NCBI RefSeq assembly: GCF_028372415.1 | Contig: NC_092877.1 | Coordinates: forward strand, 387,301,342-387,365,341 | DNA from: Notamacropus eugenii | Lineage: Eukaryota > Chordata > Mammalia > Diprotodontia > Macropodidae | Direction of reading: 5' to 3' | Length of the DNA stretch: 64,000 bases | Part shown: positions 22,579-31,425 of the stretch, piece by piece | Layout of the letters: the number at the start of each line of letters is the position of its first letter | Numbering within the stretch: position 1 is the first letter of the stretch | Program-made: the position numbers and the translations under genes | The notes under the pieces: generated by a model | What the model saw: only the letters and a program-made list of their open reading frames with translations | What the model was told of the DNA's origin: nothing | Database searches by the model: none

Positions 22579-25500
22579 CTTCCCTGAATGATATATGTCA
22601 TACAGATTGTTCCCCAAAGAGTCCAAAGACATGCAAGTCTGCAGTCCAGAGAGGTGGAGTGCCCCAGGCATGTGGGTTTCTTTCCCTCAATCAATCAATA
22701 AGCATTGATTAAGTTTCTGTGATGTGCCAGACATGATGCCAATCACTGCTTACTATACCCCATGGACACTGTGCTTTGGCAGAAGAATATGAAATGGTGA
22801 TTGTTAGGATTATTCTTCCTTTTGCTGCTTATTTAGCAAATGTTTCATGATTAAGTTAAAGATTTCATCTTTGTTGATTTGTTACAATAGGAACCACATT
22901 AGTGGGAGCTCAGGAGCTGTAGTTATGAATATTCACCCTGGTACCTAGAGCTGAGAGTGCATTGTAACAGTGTGACTGTTCCTGCCTAGGCGCAAGTGGT
23001 ATGAGTGAGCCAATTCCAGCCCATGAAGACAGAATCCTGGAGAGAGTGGGGGGATTGGTGCCACAGATGCCCGTGTTACATAAGACTGGAAAGTTAGATG
23101 GGCACCATATTGTGCAGGTCTTTAAATCCTAAGCTGAGGAATTTGTATTTTATCCTAAAGGCAATCAGGGTCCCATTGATGGTAGCTTCTCTAGTAGAAG
23201 ACTGGTATAACCAGCTCTGCGCTTAAGAAAAAGCTGTGTGGAGCAGATTGTAGTGAAAGCAGGGAGACCAAGGAGGAATCCACTGGATGATCCAGGTGAG
23301 AATCCAGGGGAGGATGGGGACAGATGAGAAAGACAGATGAGGACACAGAATCTGTCTCTTCTGAGCCCACCGCCTAGGAAATAATTCTCATTTACAGATA
23401 ATCTTCAGCAGCTGCCATTGTGAAGGAAGACACCATCTTTCATCTCTTGCAAAGCCTCCTCTAGCACTGACAACTTGATAACTGAGAGACAAGGAAGAGG
23501 ACTCAGGTTGGGGAGATTTGAAGAACTGATGGGGAAGATATATGAGAATAGAAATGGGCAAGTTAGGAGGGGACTGTTTGAAGGAAGAATGTATAGAGCT
23601 CGAGTCTGAACAGAGGGTCATAGATTTAAACTGGGCCAACGTTGGGAGAGGATGGTCATGGGCCCTGACAAACCCCTTGGACACAGCCATGCTTAGGTGG
23701 TAAAGTTCACCCCCTCCTCCTCAAGCTATCAATCAACAAGTATTTATTAAATGCCTGCTGTCTGCCAGGCCCCATAACTGAAGCCATTTGCCCCAGGTGC
23801 AAAAATTCCCAGTCCCAGGACTGTTGTGATGAGGGCCCTTAGGATGCTTCTTTGCTGGAGGCTTCAAAGCGGAGGTGGGGCCAGGGTCTGGCAGCCAATT
23901 TCTAGCAGTTGTTCAAGGAGACTTCATGAAAGAGTTTTCTATCTCTCCTCCACGTGCTCACTCCCCACCTGTCACAATGGCCTTGTGCCCAGGATGGCCT
24001 GAGGACCCTGTGAGGTCATTATGTAATCAGGAAGGTCTGGCCACACTCACTCTGCACCTGGGGCAACTTGCAATCATGTTTCTATCTACTCCTCCCTCCC
24101 TTCTGTTTTTCCTTTCTCCTTCCTTCCTTCCTTCTCTCTCTCTTTCTTTCTTTCCTTCTCTTAACCTTTACCTGATACCTTTAACTTTAATCCTAGTCTT
24201 AGCTTCCCTGGCCTCTAGGATTTGGTTCTCTCTCATTTTCAGGATCACAATTTGGCTCTGAGATATAAGGAAAGAAGGAAGTACTTGGACTTAGTCCAAG
24301 AGGGCTGCAGTTCTGATAAGATCTGACCATTGAGACTTGCAAGGATTGCAAAAGCTTGAGGGTTCAAATCCCAGCTTCTGATTTTGGGGTGAGGCATGGC
24401 CTCTCTTCCTGACTCTGTGGTCACTTCTGTTAATGATCTGGGATCTTATTGTTTTCCCTCTTCTTTCACAATCTTGGGGCCCACGGATAGGGAATTATCC
24501 CTCACGAGGGAAGCAAGGATCAAAAGGTTATAGGGATGACTTCAGAGAGGGTCTCTTCTAGCCCACTTCCTAGGGAAATAACCACCTTTGCAAATACTTT
24601 TTGGCAGCAGCCATTGTGAGTGGAAGACCCACCATCTTGCAGCTTTGGCAAACCCTTCTCCAGCATGTCCTCCTCTCTTCTTAGCCCTGGGTCAGCTCCC
24701 AGGTTCTCCCCAAATTCCCCTTCCATCTACTCTGGACCTTCAGGTTCCCAGATGCTGTGGGCTTGGCTCTGGGCAAGCACAGCTGGGGTCCGAAGAATGC
24801 CAGGAGGTTGAGAAGGGCAGTAGTCACTGGGTCATAAAGTTTTCTACCCAGTTCAGCTGTACCGCAGCCAAAGGGGAGGGCCCAGGTCAAGGTAAACAGT
24901 CACCACTCTTGGAGACAGAAAGGCTCCTTAGCCTGTCCCACCACCCTGTGGCCAGAGCAAGGGATGCAGGCCAGTCCTGTGGCCTTGGTCGTCCACTTCC
25001 CCCTGCGCTGTCCAGTCCCAGAGAATGGCCGCTGAAAAGAGAAACTCAAGTGGACTTGGGGGAGTTCCCTCAGCCGGGCACTTGGCCTGGTACCTTGTGG
25101 GGTGATACCCCTGGAGCCATGGGGGAAGGTAAAGGTCTGGCCTCCCACAGCCCACCCCTGGCAGCCATCGGTCACTGTCAGGAGGACATGGAGAATGGAG
25201 AGAAATACATGCCAACAGCAGGTCCTGCACATGCCCGTCCTCCCGGCAGGGGCATTTTTGCTGGGAAATGGCACTAGGAAGCGGAAGCAGTGTGGCACTG
25301 CAGGAAGGACGCCAGGCTGTGGCTGAGCAGGCCTGAGTTCGAATCCTGACCCTGGACAAGACACTTGGACAGGAGTGCCCCTCTCTCTGAAGGGAGGGGC
25401 AGGACCGCCAAGGTGGGAGCCGGGGCAGAAGCGAGAAAGGCCTGAGGGATGGGGGGGGACCCCGGCCCCATTCCTCAGCCTGGGCTTCGACAGGCAAGCC

Positions 25501-25640
25501 AGTCTCAGTCCTGTTTCACGGATCGATCCCGGATCGACCCCCAGGAAGTCTCCTCTTGGCTCCCGAGCTCCCCCCATTCCCCTGCAATGAGGGAAGGAAG
25601 GACGTTCTGGGAGGCGGCTGCGAGTGCGCCCGTACAAGGG
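22579..25640. other. Intergenic, no recognised gene
   Basis: It holds a MIR-like start at about 22685-22750, a repeat-like block at about 23060-23300, a short CT tract at about 24118-24165 and a SINE-like fragment near 25290-25375. The open stretches on both strands between 24588 and 25637 have no family resemblance that I can see. Confidence 0.6.
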
Positions 25641-27056
25641 GGGGGCCGAGCTGCTGAAGGGGGGCTCCCCAAAGCCTCGGGGTTAAGGAGCCCCGGGTCC
25701 GGCTGCTGAAGGGGGGCTCCCCAAAGCCTGGGGCTGAGAGCCCCGGGTCCGGCTGCTGAAGGGGGGCTCCCCAAAGCCTGGGGCTGAGAGCCCCGGGTCC
25801 GGCAGCTGAAGGGGGGCTCCCCAAAGCCTGGGGCTGAGAGCCCCGGGTCCGGCAGCTGAAGGGGGGCTCCCCAAAGCCTGGGGCTCAGAGCCCCGGGTCC
25901 GGCTGCTGAAGGGGGGCTCCCCAAAGCCTGGGGCTCAGAGCCCCGGGTCTGGCAGCTGAAGGGGGGCTCCCCAAAGCCTGGGGCTGAGAGCCCCGGGTCC
26001 GGCTGCTGAAGGGGGGCTCCCCAAAGCCTGGGGCTCAGAGCCCCGGTCCGGCAGCTGAAGGGGGGCTCCCCAAAGCCTGGGGCTCAGAGCCCCGGTCCGG
26101 CTGCTGAAGGGGGGCTCCCCAAAGCCTGGGGCTGAGAGCCCCGGGTCCGGCTGCTGAAGGGGGGCTCCCCAAAGCCTGGGGCTGAGAGCCCCGGGTCCGG
26201 CAGCTGAAGGGGGGCTCCCCAAAGCCTCGGGGTTAAGGAGCCCCGGGTCCGGCTGCTGAAGGGGGGCTCCCCAAAGCCTGGGGCTCAGAGCCCCGGTCCG
26301 GCAGCTGAAGGGGGGCTCCCCAAAGCCTGGGGCTCAGAGCCCCGGTCCGGCTGCTGAAGGGGGGCTCCCCAAAGCCTGGGGCTCAGAGCCCCGGGTCCGG
26401 CTGCTGAAGGGGGGCTCCCCAAAGCCTGGGGCTGAGAGCCCCGGGTCCGGCAGCTGAAGGGGGGCTCCCCAAAGCCTCGGGGTTAAGGAGCCCCGGGTCC
26501 GGCAGCTGAAGGGGGGCTCCCCAAAGCCTGGGGCTGAGAGCCCCGGGTCCGGCAGCTGAAGGGGGGCTCCCCAAAGCTTGGGGCTGAGAGCCCCGGGTCT
26601 GGCAGCTGAAGGGGGGCTCCCCAAAGCCTGGGGCTGAGAGCCCCGGGTCCGGCTGCTGAAGGGGGGCTCCCCAAAGCCTGGGGCTGAGAGCCCCGGGTCT
26701 GGCAGCTGAAGGGGGGCTCCCCAAAGCCTGGGGCTGAGAGCCCCGGGTCCGGCTGCTGAAGGGGGGCTCCCCAAAGCCTCGGGGTTAAGGAGCCCCGGGT
26801 CCGGCAGCTGAAGGGGGGCTCCCCAAAGCTTGGGGCTGAGAGCCCCGGGTCCGGCAGCTGAAGGGGGGCTCCCCAAAGCTTGGGGCTGAGAGCCCCGGGT
26901 CCGGCAGCTGAAGGGGGGCTCCCCAAAGCCTCGGGGTTAAGGAGCCCCGGGTCCGGCAGCTGAAGGGGGGCTCCCCAAAGCCTGGGGCTCAGAGCCCCGG
27001 TCCGGCAGCTGAAGGGGGGCTCCCCAAAGCCTGGGGCTCAGAGCCCCGGTCCGGCT
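25641..27056. repeat. GC-rich minisatellite, 28 copies of a roughly 50-bp unit
   Basis: The core GGGGGGCTCCCCAAAGC occurs 28 times, first near 25654 and last near 27014. Spacing is mostly 50 bp, with 49-bp units (GCCCCGGTCC instead of GCCCCGGGTCC) and 52-bp units (TCGGGGTTAAGG). Each unit has a GGGGCTGAGAGCCCC or GGGGCTCAGAGCCCC hairpin (6-bp stem, 3-base loop), a G6 run, and usually a CCCGGG with two CpGs. Variants are clustered: the 49-bp units come in adjacent pairs, and a unit with AAGCTT recurs. This suggests recent unequal exchange. The right edge ends exactly where the CpG island begins. Confidence 0.97.
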
Positions 27057-27488
27057 GGAGATCGTACCCCAGCACTCCCCCGGATTCCGTCCGCACCAGC
27101 AGTTGGGGTTCACGTCCCTGCTCCATAGGGAGCCCCGACTTCCCCAGCGGATCCCCTCCCCCGGCACCTCTCTGCGCCGCCTCAGTTTCCCCATTTGCAC
27201 ATCAGACAGCTCTAAGGAGCCGCTCGGGGGCTGTCTCGGCGGGAATCTGCGGCAGGGGGCGGGTCCCAGACAGCGGCCGGGCCGGAACTTTCGGCTCGGG
27301 GGGCGCGTTTCCCGCCGACCAGGACCGAGGAGCGGGGCCTGCTGGGAAGAAGGTCGAGCTGCGCGTCCTGGAAAGCCGCCCGGAGGCCCGAGCCGGAAGA
27401 ACCCGCTCACCGCGGCATCTGATTGGTCGGCGCAGCCTTTCCTTCCTGTTTCTTGGAGGCGCTTCCGGCGTGTGCCCCCAACGTAGTA

Positions 27489-27497
27489 TGACGCAAT
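27489..27497 (+). promoter_or_regulatory. CRE/C-EBP-type site in the CpG island
   Basis: TGACGCAAT joins a CRE half-site to a C/EBP half-site and is followed within about ten bases by GTGACGCG. With the nearby inverted CCAAT box this looks like a core-promoter-proximal cluster. Function is inferred only. Confidence 0.4.
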
Positions 27498-27816
27498 GTA
27501 CGTGACGCGATGAGGTGAGGAGCGACGCCCCCGCCCCCAGTCCTGGCCCAGGGAGCGAGAGGCGCCGCTGTCCCGAGCTCACACCCCCCTAACCCCCTCC
27601 TAACCCCCGCCCCCCAGCGCGTGTGCCTCAGTTTCCCCTGGCTCAAGGAGCGGCGTCCAGGGAGATGTGTACGGGATTCTGGGACCTCCCTATTGAACAG
27701 GCTGGTAAACTGAGGAAGTCCTCGCGCCCTTCCGCGTGGGGAACCCCGGAAGCCCCAGGCCTAGCGAGGCCGCTGGGAGGTGGGGGGGAGGGGAGCCCAG
27801 GCCCCCATCACAAGGT

Positions 27817-28022
27817 CGAAGCTCACGAAGCTCCTCCCTCACTGGGGCGGAGCTCACGAAGCTCCTCCTCTCACAAGGGCGGGGCTCGTGAAGCTCCTCC
27901 CTTCACGGGGGCGGGGCTCGTGAAGCTCCTCCCTTCACGGGGGCGTGGCTCACGAAGCTCCTCCTCTTTCAGGGGCGGGGCTCACGAAGCTCCTCCTCTC
28001 GCAGGGGCGGGGCTCACGAGGC
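27817..28022 (+). repeat. 32-bp tandem repeat carrying GC boxes, 7 copies
   Basis: GCTCACGAAG or GCTCGTGAAG (last copy GCTCACGAGG) starts at 27821, 27852, 27884, 27916, 27948, 27980 and 28012. The spacing is 31 then 32 bp throughout. Most units contain GGGCGGGGCT, GGGCGGAGCT or GGGCGTGGCT, which are Sp/KLF-type boxes, and a CTCCTCC pyrimidine block. The spacing is close to three helical turns. Confidence 0.9.
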
Positions 28023-29164
28023 TACCTAGAAAACTACCCAAGTCTGGTTTCCAGCTGCCAGCTGGGCTGAGCCTCTCCTAACCTGCCCCCACCTCAGTTG
28101 TTCCTGTCAGTCACTCGCTCCAGCCCATTCGTTAAGTGACCATCATCCAGCCCCTGGCCTTGGGGCTTCAGGGGCCTTCAGCTCTTGGAGCCAGTCATGG
28201 GTCTGCCCTGCGCGGGCCTGGGCTCGCCTCTCTCCCCGCACCCGGACCGACGCCAGCTTCTCCGTGCCTCACCTCCTCCAGGGCCAGCGCTGGGGCTCCT
28301 CCTTTGTGCCCCACCCAGCCCCACGTTCTCTCTAGGGACTCAAAGGAGACACGAGTCATAAGGGAGGTGGGATTGAGAGGCCAAGAGCATGGTTCCTGGA
28401 CAGTCCTGTAAGTCTTGGGACAGGACAGAGCACCCACAGCGCAGAGCTGACCTCACTCCCGGGGCCCTTGAGGTCAGAGCCTTGTTGGTGTCCCATTTGA
28501 CAGCTGAGGAAGTGGAGGTTCACAGGGAGTGGTAGCACCCTATCTGCCGTGCTGGACTGCTTCTGACCCGGGACTGCTGCCACCCTCCCAGGAGACAAAA
28601 CAGGCCCACTGCAAGGCCGCCTCAGCAAAGCGGAAGGAGAAGAGAGGCCTCAGAGGTGGCTCCCTGGCATGCAGTCCAGGATCAGCTTGCTGGACCAGCC
28701 AGCCACTCTGAGGTCGTGACCCTAGACAAGGCAGGGATTTGCGTCCTCATCCATGAAGTGGGAAATTGATGCCCACCTCATCACCCCCACAAGACTGTGA
28801 GGGCCAAATGCTGAAGCTTGTTGAGCTACTGAAAAGCCCAAGGGAAATGAGGAAGTGAAGGAACTGTGTCATGAGGGGTCCCCCCAGAGCAGCCGAGGCA
28901 AGCTGGGACAGCTGTCCAGAGCAGAAGTAATGCATACCTCCACAGTACTTACTAAGCTTAGGCTTGAGCCCAGAGCAGAGGGGAAGAAGGATCTGCCACA
29001 GAAGACAGCAGGGACCCAGGAGGAGTCTGGAGACAAAACAAAGCTGGGAGAGGGGCAGCTGGCATGCTAGACAACAGACCTGGGGCAGAAAGATCTCCAC
29101 TGGCTAGAACACTGGTGTAACATAATGAGAAGAAATGTAGCCCTGGTGACGAAGGGGACCAGCA

Positions 29165-29405
29165 TTCACCAAGCACCTGCCCTGGGTGTGCCGGGCACTG
29201 TGCTGAGCATTTTGCAGTATTATTTTATTTGGTCCTCATAACAATCCTGGGGAGTAGGTGCTATTACTGTCACCATTTTACAGATAAGGAAATTGAGGAG
29301 GACAAAGGTAGAGTCACATTCTCTGGGTTACCTGCTAGTCGTTGTCTGAGGCTGGATTTGAACTCCTGTCTTCCTGACTCCAAGCCCGGCACTCTAGGCA
29401 CCAGC
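29165..29405 (+). repeat. MIR-like CORE-SINE, near full length
   Basis: The order CACCAAGCACCTGCCC, CACTGTGCTGAGCATTTT, GGTCCTCATAACAATCC, ATTTTACAGATAAGGAAATT and TTGAACTCCTGTCTTCCTGA follows MIR from head to tail. Confidence 0.8.
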
Positions 29406-29470
29406 TAACTGGTTGTAAAGTGTTACATCTGGGTTCCAAAAGTTAGCCTCAGAAATACAAGATGGGAAAC

Positions 29471-29629
29471 CAGGAGTGGGGAACCTGCAGCCTTTGAGTC
29501 TCACGTGACCTTCTAGATCCTCAAGTGTGGCCCTTTGACTGAATTCAGACTTCACAAATTCTCCCTTAATAAAAAGATTTGTTCCGTGAAGTTTGGATTC
29601 AGTCAAAGGGCCACAGGTTCCCCACCCTG
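29471..29629. mobile_element. Foldback hAT-like MITE
   Basis: The ends CAGGAGTGGGGAACCTGCAG and CAGGTTCCCCACCCTG are imperfect inverted repeats. The arms continue inward (CCCTTTGACTGAAT against ATTCAGTCAAAGGG) so that nearly the whole 159-bp element folds back on itself. CAG...CTG ends are typical of hAT elements. A clean 8-bp target duplication is not visible, so age or family may differ. Confidence 0.65.
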
Positions 29630-30367
29630 AGCTAGAACAATGGTTTGTGTAGAAAAGAGCTGGGGGTACAAGTGGACCACAAGCTCACCATGAGTTGGCA
29701 ATGTGGTACATCAGCCAGAAGAGCATGAAGAGAGGTCAGGGAGCCCCACTGTCCTCTGCTCTCATCATAAGTGACCTGGAGCCAGGAGGGCAGCTTCAGG
29801 GAGCAGGACATTGACAAACTGAAGCATGTCCAGTGGAGCGTAACTGGAGTAGTGGAAGACCAGGTGAGGAGAGAAGCCTTAGGAGGATGTGATAGCTTTC
29901 TGTCTTTGCACCCTTCCAAGAAGGACTAGACCCATTCTGCAGGGCCCAGAAAGCAAAGGCAGGAGCTGTGATGCTGCTGGAGGCTTATGTGTTGGGAAAC
30001 TTGTTAATACATGAAGGCTGAGACCCAGCTCAAGCCATGTCTGTGTGTGCCGAGGAGCCTGGACACCCCCATCGTGGCCATGCTCCACCTGGAGTTTGCC
30101 TCCCTCAACTCAGCTCCCTCTGGGGCAGCCTTTACTGGTTCAGATCAGATGGTTTCTTGGCCATCCTGAGGACCCCACTCCACAGAGGCCTGGGTAGGAG
30201 CATCTGACAGCATCCAGCTGTCCGAGGAAAGGCTTTCAAGCAGAAGCTCCTGATGGGAGGGAGGAATGTTTCTCTTGCTTCCGTGTGACTTCATCAAAAG
30301 CAGAAGGTCCCATGAGTTCACGAAAAAGTTTAAATTTCCCCAAAGTGGGTCCACATTTGATACATCC

Positions 30368-30373
30368 TTTATT
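30368..30373 (-). terminator. CAMKK1: Candidate distal CAMKK1 polyadenylation signal
   Basis: AATAAA on the minus strand lies 3.9 kb after the CAMKK1 stop codon. It is the most distal such hexamer before the intergenic zone. An ATTAAA at 31425-31420, next to a TGTAAATA Pumilio-type motif, is an alternative. Neither is proven. Confidence 0.3.
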
Positions 30374-30952
30374 TTGAGACCAGGGCTTTGCAGCCAAACC
30401 AGAGTACAGGACCATCCTTAGATTAATTGATGGGGGGGATCTGGACCCTTTTCCCTAAAAGGAAAAGCCCCCCAAACTTTCCTACACAACCCAGATCCTG
30501 GCGTTTTCCTGAGGCACCCGGCCCATCCAGTCAATAATCCTTTTAACTAACCTTTTACTGGGGCTTCCTGGCCTCTTAACTCCTTCCATGGGCCACACCT
30601 GGCCCACCCTGGGCTATTTGCCTCTCCTACATCAAGATCTTCACTCAGTCTTTCTGTATAAAAATAATAATCTTGCCCCCATGAAGTGCAGATTCTTAGA
30701 ATCCCATCAACAGGAGTTTCTGTCGGCGATACACTAAACCTTGTTACACTGACTAAAAGGTTTGAGTGGTCAAATTCTTTTGAGACAGACCCAACCTGTA
30801 TCTTTGCATTTCAGGGTTCCCAGCACCCCAAGCCACAACATGAATGTTCATCCTTCCTAGTAGAAATGCAGAAGGAATGCCATGGGATGAGCCTGCTTGT
30901 TGTTAGGTTGGGTCTGGAGTTCCAGTGCCTACCTGAGCTTGAGAGTGTTTCT

Positions 30953-31345
30953 CTGTCCCCCCCCCCTTTTCTCTCTCCCCCCCACTCTCTCCCCCCCCTT
31001 TTCTCTCCCCCCTTTTCTCTCCCCCCCTCCCCCCTTTTCTCTCCCCCCTTCTCTCCCCCCCTTTTCTCTCCCCCCTCCCCCCTTTTCTCTCCCCCCTTCT
31101 CTCCCCCCCTTTTCTCTCTCCCCCCCTCTCCCCCCCTTTTCTCTCTCCCCCCCTCTCCCCCCCTTTTCTCTCTCCGCCCCTTTTCTCTCCCTCCTTCTCT
31201 CCCCCCCTTTTTCTCTCTCCCCCCCTTTTCTCTCTCCCCCCTCTCTCCCCCCTCCCCCCCTTTTCTCTCTCCCCCCCTCCCCCCCTTTTCTCTCTGCCCC
31301 CCTCTCCCCCCCCCTTTTCTCTCTCCCCCCCTTTCACTCCCCCTC
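30953..31345. repeat. About 390-bp C/T tract
   Basis: The tract is almost purely C and T, built from runs of C4-C8, TTTTCTCTC and CTCTCCC in irregular units, with only isolated purines. On the minus strand it is GA-rich. It lies beyond the CAMKK1 stop codon in the direction of CAMKK1 transcription and may fall inside or just after its 3'UTR. Confidence 0.95.
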
Positions 31346-31419
31346 CCACATGTCTGCAGAGACCCAGGTCAGGGAGAGGGGATGATAAAGCTAGGAGACT
31401 GGTTTTTCCATATTTACAT

Positions 31420-31425
31420 TTTAAT
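31420..31425 (-). terminator. CAMKK1: Candidate CAMKK1 polyadenylation signal (ATTAAA)
   Basis: ATTAAA on the minus strand is followed at once by TGTAAATA, a Pumilio-type 3'UTR motif. If used, the CAMKK1 3'UTR would be about 2.8 kb and would end before the C/T tract. Confidence 0.35.

Larger units (their letters stand above)
27057..28030. promoter_or_regulatory. CpG island with promoter elements, no assigned gene
   Basis: CpGs are dense here and scarce in nearly all the rest of the window. ATTGG (reverse CCAAT) lies at about 27421-27425, TGACGCAAT (CRE/C-EBP type) at 27489-27497 and GTGACGCG just after it, followed by many GC boxes. Good splice-donor-like sites exist on both strands: GATGAG followed by GTGAGG near 27515 (+), and CGCG followed by GTGAGC near 27410 (-). 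A bidirectional promoter is therefore possible. MELTF ends 13 kb to the left and CAMKK1 runs towards this site from the right, so the island belongs to neither start. I recognise no coding exon in it. Confidence 0.75.
28031..30350. other. Intergenic, no recognised gene
   Basis: A MIR at about 29165-29405 and a foldback DNA element at 29471-29629 lie here. The rest is ordinary intergenic sequence to my reading. Confidence 0.6.

Noticed and set aside
25325-25350. tRNA-like B-box (GAGTTCGAATCC)
   Set aside because: The surrounding sequence has no tRNA A-box or cloverleaf. It is part of a SINE-like fragment.
24588-25637. 229-codon (+) and 245-codon (-) overlapping open frames
   Set aside because: No domain, no family resemblance and no splice context. 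Both strands are open because the region is GC-rich.
25641-27056. CRISPR-like appearance of regular repeats (also 27817-28022 and 40891-41213)
   Set aside because: There are no unique spacers: whole units repeat head to tail, and the genome is mammalian.
14110-27400. NCBP3 exons running left from the CpG island, as human order would predict
   Set aside because: No NCBP3-like peptide was seen in the island or in the intergenic stretch.
25505-27410. Open reading frames up to 180 codons across the 50-bp array, with a repeated Pro/Gly/Leu-rich product
   Set aside because: The GC-rich unit contains no stop in any minus-strand frame, so open frames are automatic. The frames begin at TTG or GTG rather than ATG and differ only by the repeat phase.
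27623-28081. Plus-strand frame in the CpG island (ATG at about 27665) with repeated EAPP/SSRSSSS blocks
   Set aside because: The product comes from the 32-bp promoter repeat and shows no protein family. A non-coding explanation is simpler.
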